Source of the DNA: Cellvibrio sp.
GTDB taxonomy: Bacteria; Pseudomonadota; Gammaproteobacteria; Pseudomonadales; Cellvibrionaceae
Assembly: GCA_016712405.1 (NCBI GenBank)
Contig: JADJRD010000014.1
Location: 868,001 to 932,000 of the forward strand
Direction: 5' to 3'
DNA length: 64,000 bases
Shown here: positions 54,732 to 63,042 of the stretch, one piece after another
Layout of the letters: every line of letters begins with the position of its first letter
How positions within the stretch are numbered: position 1 is the first letter of the stretch
Translations under genes and position numbers: made by a program
Notes under the pieces: model-generated
What the model saw: only the letters and a program-made list of their open reading frames with translations
The model's database searches: none
Told to the model about the DNA's origin: nothing

Positions 54732-56087
54732 ATGCAATCCCTATTTGACCAACCAATAGAACATTATCAACCACTGGCGGCGCGTATGCGTCCACGTCGG
54801 CTGGAAGACTATATTGGTCAAACGCATTTGCTTGCCAAAGGTAAACCACTTTATGAAGCTATTACACGCGGTCAATTGCATTCAATGATTTTGTGGGGGC
54901 CGCCGGGTGTTGGGAAAACGTCACTGGCAAAATTATTTGCTGAGCAAATGAATGCGCGTTTTGAAACACTTTCTGCAGTCTTGGCGGGTGTAAAAGAAAT
55001 TCGTGCGGCTGTGGCTGTAGCACAACAGGAACGCGCCGCAACGGGTCGAAAAACTATTTTATTTGTTGATGAGGTTCATCGTTTTAATAAATCGCAACAA
55101 GATGCTTTTTTACCTTTTGTAGAAGACGGTACGTTTATTTTTATTGGTGCGACGACTGAAAATCCATCATTTGAATTAAATAACGCTTTGTTGTCTCGCT
55201 GCCGAGTCTATGTGTTGCGTGGGTTGCAGCAATCCGATCTCGAACAAGTCATTCAGCAAGCTTTGCAAGATACTGAAAAAGGTTTGGGCAAAACCAAAAT
55301 TGAAATTGATGCAGATTCATTATCAACACTTGCTGCTGCAGCCGATGGTGATGCGCGTAAAGCACTAAACCTGATTGAAATTGCGGCTGATCTTGCAGAT
55401 GAAATGACTGATGAAACTGGCGATAAAAAAATTATCAATGAATCAGTGATTAAAGAAGTATTGGCAAGTTATGTACGTCGATTTGATAAAGGCGGCGATA
55501 TTTTTTACGAACAAATTTCTGCTTTGCATAAATCTGTTCGCGGCTCATCACCCGACGGTGCACTCTATTGGTTAGCACGAATGTTAGATGGTGGATGCGA
55601 TCCACTTTATATCGCACGTCGTGTCGTCAGAATGGCGAGCGAAGATATAGGCAATGCCGATCCACGAGCGTTGCCCTTGTGTCTCGCTGCATGGGATGTG
55701 CAGGAACGTTTGGGCAGCCCCGAAGGTGAACTGGCGATTGCACAAGCAGTTGTTTATTTGGCATCGGCCGCCAAAAGTAATGCTGTGTATAATGCTTTCA
55801 ACTCTGTAATGGCTAATGTGCGTTCACAACCCACATATGAAGTGCCAGTGCATTTACGTAATGCGCCAACCAAAATGATGAAATCCATGGACTACGGCAA
55901 GGAATACCGCTACGCGCATGATGAGCCCAATGCTTATGCCGCCGGTGAAAATTATTTTCCGGAAGAGATTGCGAATTCACAATATTATTTTCCGGTGGAT
56001 CGTGGTTTGGAATTAAAAATTCAGGAGAAGTTAAATCATTTAAGGGAATTGGATAGGTTGAGTAAGAAGAAGAGATATAAAAAGTAA
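54732..56087 (+). CDS. rarA: Replication-associated recombination protein A
   Basis: AAA+ ATPase of the clamp-loader family acting at stalled forks. 451 residues. It begins with a motif near the clamp-binding type (MQSLFDQ), then RMRPRRLEDYIGQTHLL, Walker A WGPPGVGKTSLAKLFAE, Walker B ILFVDEVHRFNKSQQDAFLP, sensor 1 FIGATTENPSFELN, and the arginine finger region LLSRCRVYVL. The C-terminal tetramerisation domain includes SPDGALYWLARMLDGG and MVMASEDIGNADPRAL-like sequence. Intact and expressed with lolA. Confidence 0.95.
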   Translation: MQSLFDQPIEHYQPLAARMRPRRLEDYIGQTHLLAKGKPLYEAITRGQLHSMILWGPPGVGKTSLAKLFAEQMNARFETLSAVLAGVKEIRAAVAVAQQERAATGRKTILFVDEVHRFNKSQQDAFLPFVEDGTFIFIGATTENPSFELNNALLSRCRVYVLRGLQQSDLEQVIQQALQDTEKGLGKTKIEIDADSLSTLAAAADGDARKALNLIEIAADLADEMTDETGDKKIINESVIKEVLASYVRRFDKGGDIFYEQISALHKSVRGSSPDGALYWLARMLDGGCDPLYIARRVVRMASEDIGNADPRALPLCLAAWDVQERLGSPEGELAIAQAVVYLASAAKSNAVYNAFNSVMANVRSQPTYEVPVHLRNAPTKMMKSMDYGKEYRYAHDEPNAYAAGENYFPEEIANSQYYFPVDRGLELKIQEKLNHLRELDRLSKKKRYKK

Positions 56088-56101
56088 TTCCCTCACCCAG
56101 C

Positions 56102-56283
56102 CCTCTTTCAAGGGTATTAATTCCCTTGAAAAGGGAATTGGCTCCTCACTTTGAAAAAGGGAGGCGGGGGAGGGATTTAAGATGGTGAAAGTAATTGAGA
56201 TTTTAAATCCCCCCTAACCCCCCTTTTTTCAAAGTGGGGAACTAAACTCTCTCTCCCTCAAGGAGAAGGTGGGTGAGGGACAA
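56102..56283. mobile_element. MITE-like palindromic element, copy 2
   Basis: The core 56140-56244 is nearly identical to the element at 33273-33376 on both terminal inverted repeats, with a variable middle of about 15 bases. Outer palindromes lie on each side (TTCCCTTGAAAAGGGAA on the left, CTCTCCCTCAAGGAGA on the right). The T run differs by one (six here, five in copy 1). It fills the rarA-crcB gap. Confidence 0.82.
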
Positions 56284-56300
56284 CAAAAACAGAGGTAAAA

Positions 56301-56675
56301 ATGAACTGGCTAGCAGTCGCAATCGGTGGTGCTTTAGGTTCCGTCACACGTTATGGCGTTGCGCTTTTATTGCCAACAGTTGCAGGGCGATTTCCTTGGG
56401 CAACTTTTTGTGTGAATTTGTTGGGTAGTTTTTTAATTGGCGTTGCTTATGTGGTGATTGTACAAAAACAAATTCTTTCACCCGAATTGCGTTTGTGGTT
56501 GATGACAGGATTTTTGGGTGGTTTTACGACCTTTTCCAGTTTCTCGTTAGAAGCTTTGCAGTTGTGGCAAGAAGGACAAACTATTCAAGCCTTGATTTAT
56601 GTCATCAGTAGTGTGGTTTGTTGTTTAATTGCGGTTGCTTTCGCAGTAACCTTGACACAGAAATTTATTGGTTAA
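56301..56675 (+). CDS. crcB: Fluoride efflux channel
   Basis: Small double-topology fluoride channel, 124 residues with four membrane helices. Motifs: IGGALGSVTRYGVALLL, PWATFCVNLLGSFLIGV, and MTGFLGGFTTFSSFSLEALQL with the phenylalanine box. AGAGG lies eight bases before the ATG. No fluoride riboswitch is seen upstream, where a palindromic element occupies the gap. It lies between rarA and serS as in Pseudomonas. Confidence 0.95.
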   Translation: MNWLAVAIGGALGSVTRYGVALLLPTVAGRFPWATFCVNLLGSFLIGVAYVVIVQKQILSPELRLWLMTGFLGGFTTFSSFSLEALQLWQEGQTIQALIYVISSVVCCLIAVAFAVTLTQKFIG

Positions 56676-56694
56676 TTTTTAAAGGCTCTAATTT

Positions 56695-57719
56695 ATGCTC
56701 GATTCAAAATTACTTCGCACAACTCCCGAATTGGTTGCCCAAGGTTTGGCAAAACGTGGTTTTGTATTGGATGTTGAAAAACTGAAATCACTTGAAGAAA
56801 CGCGCAAAGCGATTCAAATCAAAACTGAAAATTTGCAACAGGAACGTAATTCCAAATCCAAAGATATTGGTAAGGCCAAACAATCCGGTCAAGATGCAAC
56901 CGCTTTAATGCAAGCGGTCGAAGCTATTAAGCAAGAATTGACAACCGCTGAAGTAGAATTGACACAAGTCCAAAAAGAGTGGGACTTGTTTGTCAGTGCA
57001 TTGCCGAATATTCCGGCTGATGAAGTGCCGGAAGGTAAAAGCGATGAAGACAATGTAGAAATTCGTCGTTGGGGTATGCCACGCAGTTTTCATTTTGAGA
57101 TTAAGGATCACGTCGATTTAGGTGCGGCGTTAAATGGATTGGATTTTGATACCGGCAGTAAAATTACCAAGATGCAGACTTACCAATTAAATTGGTCTGT
57201 CATTCTCCTTGCTTCCGATCAGAGGCGGGCAGTTACGGTCGTGATACTCGCGGCATGATTCGTCAACATCAATTTGAGAAAGTAGAGCTGGTTCAGTTTG
57301 TCCGCCCTGAAGAATCAGATGCGGCGCTTGAAGCTTTGGTTGGCCACGCGGAAAAAATTCTGCACGAATTAGGCTTGCCACATCGCACCGTGATTTTGTG
57401 CGGCGGTGATATAGGCTTTTCAGCCGCCAAAACTTACGACATCGAAGTTTGGGTGCCATCACAAAATAAATACCGCGAAATTTCATCATGCAGTAATTTC
57501 CGCGATTTCCAAGCGCGTCGCATGATGGCGCGTTACCGCAGCAAAGAAACGGGTAAACCCGAATTACTCCACACACTCAACGGCTCCGGCCTCGCAGTCG
57601 GCCGTACTTTGTTAGCCGTAATGGAAAATTACCAACAAGAAGACGGCAGCATAATAATCCCAGATGTTTTGCGTCCTTACATGGGCGGCCAAACGGAATT
57701 AAAACCGGTTAAGAAATAA
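56695..57719 (+). pseudogene. serS: Seryl-tRNA synthetase with internal deletion
   Basis: The N-terminal coiled-coil arm is complete (MLDSKLLRTTPELVAQGLAKRG, then LNGLDFDTGSKIT). The next codons jump to sequence in another frame, ADLPIKLVCHSPCFRSEAGSYGRDT, which continues to the normal end (VEKVELVQ-like motif, REISSCSNFRDFQARRM, LNGSGLAVGRTLLAVMENYQ). Compared with E. coli SerS about 80 codons are missing at 57168-57176, including class II motif 1 and the TAEVP loop. The product could not charge tRNA-Ser. As the gene is essential, either another copy exists or the assembly is wrong here. Confidence 0.85.
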
Positions 57720-58447
57720 TGTTCAAAAAACTTGATCAACTAAAATCACAATTAGATTCACACCGGCCTCTCCCTGAGTCGGTGGTTAAGAATTTGCGTG
57801 ATGATTTGATTTTGCGTTGGACATATCACTCAAATGCGATTGAAGGTAATACGTTAACCTTGATGGAAACCAAGGTGGTGTTGGAAGGCATTACTATTGG
57901 TGGAAAAAGTCTGCGAGAGCATTTTGAGGCGATTAATCATCGTGATGCGATTTTGTTTGTTGAGGAATTGGTACAAAAAAATCAATCGTTAGCCGAGTGG
58001 GATATTCGTAATATTCATCAGTTGATACTCAAAAATATTGATTCTGAAAATGCAGGTACTTATCGAAAAGTTAACGTGATGATTGCAGGTGCCAGCCATA
58101 CACCGCCAGAGCATTTTCTGATTTCAGAACAAATGTCTCTCTTTGTTTCTTCTATCAATTATGAATTGCATCCCATTGAACGAGCTGCACGTATTCATGT
58201 AGATTTCGTCGGAATTCATCCTTTTGTTGATGGTAATGGTCGAACCTCTCGCTTGTTGATGAATCTTGAATTAATGAAAGCCGGATTCCCGCCGGTGGTA
58301 ATTCCGGTTGAGCAACGTTTGCGTTATTACCAAGCACTGGATAAAGCACATGTTGAAAAAGATTATGCTGATTTTATTCAATTGATTATTGAGTTTTCAG
58401 AAAAAAGTTTTCAGCCTTATTTTTATGCATTGGGTATAAACTCGTAA
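57719..58447 (+). CDS. Fic family AMP-transferase-like protein
   Basis: 242 residues, intact. The Fic active site HPFVDGNGRTSR is at 167-178 with the catalytic His167. An inhibitory helix motif SNAIEG (Ser38, Glu42) lies N-terminal, making this a class II, self-inhibited Fic protein. A flap region (IAGASHTPPEHF) precedes the core. Family enzymes usually transfer AMP to a target protein. The target here is unknown and no separate antitoxin is encoded. The ATG overlaps the serS stop (TAATG), so it is translated from the serS message. Confidence 0.9.
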   Translation: MFKKLDQLKSQLDSHRPLPESVVKNLRDDLILRWTYHSNAIEGNTLTLMETKVVLEGITIGGKSLREHFEAINHRDAILFVEELVQKNQSLAEWDIRNIHQLILKNIDSENAGTYRKVNVMIAGASHTPPEHFLISEQMSLFVSSINYELHPIERAARIHVDFVGIHPFVDGNGRTSRLLMNLELMKAGFPPVVIPVEQRLRYYQALDKAHVEKDYADFIQLIIEFSEKSFQPYFYALGINS

Positions 58448-58531
58448 AAGTATTTATTTTTTGTGATTTGATAAATGATTGCGTGTGCTAACCTAGGATT
58501 AATGGCAAACAGTGTATAGGCTCAAAACTCT

Positions 58532-59373
58532 ATGCGTAAACCGACACTCCCGCTTCACGCAAAACCGCAAGTGGGCATCTTTATGGATTTGGATGAAACT
58601 TATCGTCCTATTCATTCATCTTCGTACCAAAATTCAGGTATTCGATCCCTCGAAGATTTCTGGCTAAAAAAATCACAAGAAAGGCAATTTATTGCAGGTT
58701 GGGTTACGGGAAGTAATCTTGATGCTGTAATTAAAAAACGTCAGACTACGTTAATCTATACCCACATTTTGTGGCCAGTTCTTTGGGTTCGGAATTTCAT
58801 TGGATCGAAGACGGCGATTTTATTGAGTCAACTGAATGGAATAATCGAATCAAGGCCACAGGCTATTCTAGTGACTTGGTGTCCGACATTATCAGTTCAA
58901 TAAAGCATTCGGGCATTAATCTGATCAAGCAAAAAGATATGTTTCAGGGAAAGTATAAATCCAGTTATTTTCTCGAAAGTCATTCTGTGCATCAATTTTC
59001 TGATGATATTCAATTCATAAAATCACTGGTTCAGAATCGTCCGCTTAAGTTAATGGTAACCCAGTGTAGTCCAGCAGCGGGCGATCCTGAAAATTTCTTT
59101 GATGTTGAATTTTTACCTTTATGTTGCGGTAAGGATCAGGCCGTAAAGTTTGTAAAAGACTTATACGATATTCCAGTAGAAAATACCTTTGCATTTGGTG
59201 ATAGCTGTAATGATTTGGCAATGTTTTCTGTTGTGGGTAATGCATTTTGGGTTGAGAATGCTGATGCTAGCGCTAGGCAAAATCCCTATGTGATTGCAGA
59301 AGGGGATTATTGCCATGGAATATTAGCTGCCTTGTCACGAAGTCATATTTTTCTGTCGAATGGTCTTGATTAG
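58532..59373 (+). pseudogene. HAD-superfamily phosphatase, one-base frameshift
   Basis: About 281 residues when joined. Motif I is IFMDLDETYRP (nucleophile Asp19, acid Asp21). The cap region follows, and motif IV is FAFGDSCNDLAMF. The frame breaks at about 58738 just after an A6 run, where a lost G shifts KKASDYVNLYPHFVASSLGSEFHW. The closest look is to the Cof or sucrose-phosphatase-like group of HAD IIB enzymes (GDPENFFDVEFLPLCCGKDQAVKF). Substrate unknown. It is separated by short gaps from fic and cysG and could be read alone. Confidence 0.78.
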
Positions 59374-59433
59374 AGGGTGTTGGAGTTTTACAGCATCTCA
59401 TTTAACTAATTGTTGTTTTAGAAGTGAGTCTTT

Positions 59434-60815
59434 ATGGACTATTTCCCCGTTTTTCTCGATCTAAAAAAACGTCGCTGTTTGTTAGTTGGCGGTGGAGAAG
59501 TTGCAACACGTAAAGGACGCATGCTGGCCAAGGCAGGTGCCTTATTGCGTGTGGTTGCGCCGGATATTTCTGCAGAAATTCGTGAAATTGTTGCGCAGCA
59601 ACAAGGTGAGTTGCATGAGCGGGAATATCAGCCATCGGATATGAACGATTGTGTTCTGGCTGTCGCAGCAACAGATGATGATCAATTAAATAAAATGATT
59701 TCCGAACATGCACAGAAGCGTTTGATTCCTGTCAACGTGGTCGATACACCTGCACTCTGTACTTATATTACGCCTGCCATTATTGATCGCTCGCCGTTAA
59801 TGATTGCAGTGTCGAGCGGTGGCGAAACACCAGTGTTGGCACGATTGGTTCGCGCAAAATTGGAAACGCTGATTCCAACTGGTTATGGCAAGTTAGCGAA
59901 AATTGCCAGCCAGTGGCGCGATAGAATCAAAGCGCGTTTTAGTGAGGTGATAGTCGTCGAAAATTTTGGGAAAAAATTTTACAAGGTCCTGCTGCGGAAC
60001 TCATGATGAATGGTCAGGAGGATGCAGCGAACCAATTTATTCAGCAAGAATTAAATGCGGATCAATCCAATTTAATTCTAGGTGAAGTCTATTTGGTTGG
60101 CGGTGGTCCTGGTGATCCGGAATTATTAACGCTGCGTGCTTTGCGATTAATGCAGCAAGCTGATGTGGTGCTTTATGATCGATTGGTGTCTGATGCTGTG
60201 ATGGAATTAGTGCGTCGCGATGCTGAGCGAGTTTATGTTGGCAAGCGTCGCAGTGAACATGCGATGGAACAAGAAAATATTAATCAATTACTGGTTGATT
60301 TAGCCAAACAAGGCAAACGTGTATTGCGATTAAAAGGGGGGGATCCTTTTATTTTTGGTCGCGGTGGTGAAGAAATTGAATTGCTTGCGCAAAATAATAT
60401 TCCCTTTCAAGTAGTGCCTGGTATTACGGCTGCGTCAGGTTGTGCCGCTTATGCCGGCATTCCCTTAACCCATCGTGATTACGCACAATCAGTGCGTTTT
60501 GTCACCGGGCATTTAAAATCAGATGATCCCAATGTCTCTTGGCCTGAATTGGCGAACCCTACACAAACGCTGGTGTTTTATATGGGATTGGTTGGTTTGC
60601 AAGATATTTGTCAAACCTTGATTGCGAATGGTCGTGCAGCGACAACACCTGTTGCATTAATTGAAAAAGGTACGCGACCGGATCAGCGAGTGTTCGTTAG
60701 TGATTTGACGAAAATTGTGGATATGATTTGTGATCAGGATGTGCATGCACCGACACTTTTTATTGTGGGTGAAGTGGTTAAACTGCATTCTAATTTGCGT
60801 TGGTTTAATGAATAA
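59434..60815 (+). pseudogene. cysG: Siroheme synthase CysG, one-base frameshift between domains
   Basis: Trifunctional enzyme making siroheme for sulfite and nitrite reductases. About 460 residues. The N-terminal dehydrogenase/ferrochelatase part: MDYFPVFLDLKKRRCLLVGGGEVATRKGRML, IDRSPLMIAVSSGGETPVLARL. The frame is lost at about 59950, where an A is missing in SEVNSRRKFWEKILQGPAAELMM. The C-terminal uroporphyrinogen methyltransferase part: VYLVGGGPGDPELLTLRALRLM, RLKGGDPFIFGRGGEE, VVPGITAASGCAAYAGIPLTHRD. A lost base between two intact domains could in nature split them into two proteins, but both flanks read as the normal linker. Confidence 0.93.
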
Positions 60816-60847
60816 AAAATCTTAAGACTAAAATCGAGGAGTTGATT

Positions 60848-61822
60848 GTGAGTGGATTGGAACAGGCAAAAGCAATTATTCAAAAATGGCAAACGACTAT
60901 CAAGGAAAGAATTATCTGTTCGCAGATCAATTTGGATTTGATATCAGTCTGTTTGTTATCACGTGGTCATTTGTTGTTAGAGGATGTTCCAGGTTTAGGG
61001 AAAACCACTTTGGCAAAATCCATTGCGCAAAGTTTGGCATTACAATTTAAACGCGTGCAATGTACGCCGGATCTATTGCCATCGGATATCACCGGTATCA
61101 CGGTGTTTGATCCTGCTACACAATCCTTTAAGTTCCTGCCAGGCCCAATATTCACGCAAATTTTACTTGCAGATGAAATCAATCGTACATCACCACGCAC
61201 TCAGTCGGCATTGCTCGAAGCTATGGCGGAACGCAGTGTGACTGTGGATAGAAAAACCCACAGTTTATCCAAATCCTTTATGGTCATAGCAACACAAAAT
61301 CCGGTGGAGTTTAGTGGCACCTATCCATTACCTGAAGCGCAATTGGATCGTTTTTTAATGCGTTTATCTTTAGGTTATCCATCAAAATCGGATGAAGCTA
61401 AAATATTGGCTATGCATGTGAATACTGAAAATCCGGATGATTTGAAACCCGTGATGGAAGAAAAAACTCTGGTCAGTTTACAGGCTATGGCAACTAAAAT
61501 AAAAATTGAAAAAAATCTACAGGATTACGCTTTATCTTTAGCTGAGGCGACTCGCACTCACACAAAAATTCGTTTGGGTGTAAGCCCAAGGGCTGTGATT
61601 GCATTATTGAGAGCTGCACAATCCATGGCCATGATAAATGCGCGTGGTTATGTGACTGCGCAGGATATTCAACTCCTGATTAAACCCATCTGGGCGCATC
61701 GCATGATCATTCGATCTGCCCAGGATTCAGTAGAAAAAATTCTTGATGAGATTTTACAGGCAAAACAGGTTCCTGCTATGCCCGATGCGGCCAGTGGAAA
61801 AACATCGCTTGAGTTAATCTAA
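60848..61822 (+). CDS. MoxR family AAA+ ATPase
   Basis: Start GTG 60848 with GAGGAG six bases upstream (the TTG at 60842 is too close), 324 residues. Motifs: Walker A EDVPGLGKTTLAKSIAQ, FKRVQCTPDLLPSDITG, Walker B LLADEINRTSPRTQSALLEAMAE, sensor MVIATQNPVEFSGTYPLPEAQLDRF, and RLGVSPRAVIALLRAAQ. MoxR ATPases act as chaperones that mature or activate partner complexes. First of three genes with a DUF58 protein and a transglutaminase, a widespread trio of unknown physiological role. Confidence 0.93.
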   Translation: MSGLEQAKAIIQKWQTTIKERIICSQINLDLISVCLLSRGHLLLEDVPGLGKTTLAKSIAQSLALQFKRVQCTPDLLPSDITGITVFDPATQSFKFLPGPIFTQILLADEINRTSPRTQSALLEAMAERSVTVDRKTHSLSKSFMVIATQNPVEFSGTYPLPEAQLDRFLMRLSLGYPSKSDEAKILAMHVNTENPDDLKPVMEEKTLVSLQAMATKIKIEKNLQDYALSLAEATRTHTKIRLGVSPRAVIALLRAAQSMAMINARGYVTAQDIQLLIKPIWAHRMIIRSAQDSVEKILDEILQAKQVPAMPDAASGKTSLELI

Positions 61823-61824
61823 GC

Positions 61825-63042
61825 ATGAGTCTTGACAATAAAGTTCTTTCACCGGAATTCATTGCGTTTTTACAACGACACATCAATTTGCATAGAGTGA
61901 TATGGTTATTGAGTGTCATTGTTCTATTTGCCGCCTGGAATCGGGGTATTGCCTTGATGTATGGATTATTTTCCTTGCTGATGGCAATTTTGCTCTTGTC
62001 TTATGTCTTCCCTTTTTTTCAATTGCGAAAATTGTTTCTGGCGCTGCATTGCAAAGAGAATTTGCAGGTGGGCGAATCAGGACAATTGGTTTTGACAATC
62101 AATACGACAGGTCGTCGATACCATTTGTCAGTTGCACTTAGGCATCCGATCATTGAGCTGGCTGAGAGAGTGTTTGTTGATTATGTTGATCGATCAGGCA
62201 AATTCCTGTTACCAGTTGAAAGTAGAATGCGTGGTGTATATCAAATTACATCCATTCAATTAACGTCATCTTATCCTTTTGGAATTTTTTTGGTTACACG
62301 TTCTATTCCTGTCGCAGAGCAAGAAGTGTTGGTGCTGCCAAAAGCGGCTGAGCTAGGAGTCTTGCGTGATCTGCATATCACGCATTCGGTTTTTTCGGGC
62401 AGTGATAGCAGCGAACGCAAAGGTGGTCAGGGAGAGTTTTTATCCTTACGGGATTGGGTGGCGGGCGATGATATTCGTCATGTGGATTGGAAATCTACCG
62501 CACGTCGACAACAAATGGTTATCAAAGAATTTAGTCAAGAAGATAGGGAAGAGTGGAATATTATTTTTAATGCACATTCTGATTTTGTTCAAGGCGAAGC
62601 CATGAACAGTAGCTTGGAAAAAACTATTTCATTTATTTTGGGTTTGATTGAATCGATAACAGCCTCTGGACAACAAATTAAATTATGGGTTTGCGAAGAC
62701 GCTTTGTGGTCTATGACATTTGAACCCTATCATCATGATTTTGTCGCTGTTTATGAAGCCATGGCACGATTACAGGCTCGCTCAACACAATCCTATGCCA
62801 ATATTATTTCGCAATTACAATCCATAGGTACTTTAAGTGGACGTTGCATGACGTTTCGATTAGATTCTGATCCCGCCGTTGAACTTCACGGAATCTGTGT
62901 AACCCATTTTGATATGGTATTTCTGAAAAATAGTTTTGTTTTTCCATTACAAAATGCTCGTCAATTAGCACCTGAAATCACCACGAATGGTAAGCGTTAT
63001 TTTGTGGGATTGCATACTCACTTTCGGACCTTACTCTCATGA
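61825..63042 (+). CDS. DUF58 domain-containing protein
   Basis: 405 residues. Two membrane helices lie near the N-terminus (about 20-65). The DUF58 core is SSERKGGQGEFLSLRDWVAGDDIRHVDWKSTARRQQMVIKEFSQED, where part of a von Willebrand A-like fold begins. The remainder binds no obvious cofactor. It starts two bases after the moxR stop and overlaps the transglutaminase gene by four (ATGA). Acts with the MoxR ATPase in membrane-linked assembly, by family association. Confidence 0.9.
   Translation: MSLDNKVLSPEFIAFLQRHINLHRVIWLLSVIVLFAAWNRGIALMYGLFSLLMAILLLSYVFPFFQLRKLFLALHCKENLQVGESGQLVLTINTTGRRYHLSVALRHPIIELAERVFVDYVDRSGKFLLPVESRMRGVYQITSIQLTSSYPFGIFLVTRSIPVAEQEVLVLPKAAELGVLRDLHITHSVFSGSDSSERKGGQGEFLSLRDWVAGDDIRHVDWKSTARRQQMVIKEFSQEDREEWNIIFNAHSDFVQGEAMNSSLEKTISFILGLIESITASGQQIKLWVCEDALWSMTFEPYHHDFVAVYEAMARLQARSTQSYANIISQLQSIGTLSGRCMTFRLDSDPAVELHGICVTHFDMVFLKNSFVFPLQNARQLAPEITTNGKRYFVGLHTHFRTLLS

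Noticed and set aside
56250..56300. Fluoride riboswitch before crcB
   Set aside because: The upstream stretch is a palindromic repeat, and no fluoride aptamer core is visible.
59434..60815. Natural split of CysG into two proteins (CysG-N like and CobA like)
   Set aside because: Restoring one A gives the normal CysG linker sequence, and the window has many similar one-base losses, so an artefact is more likely.
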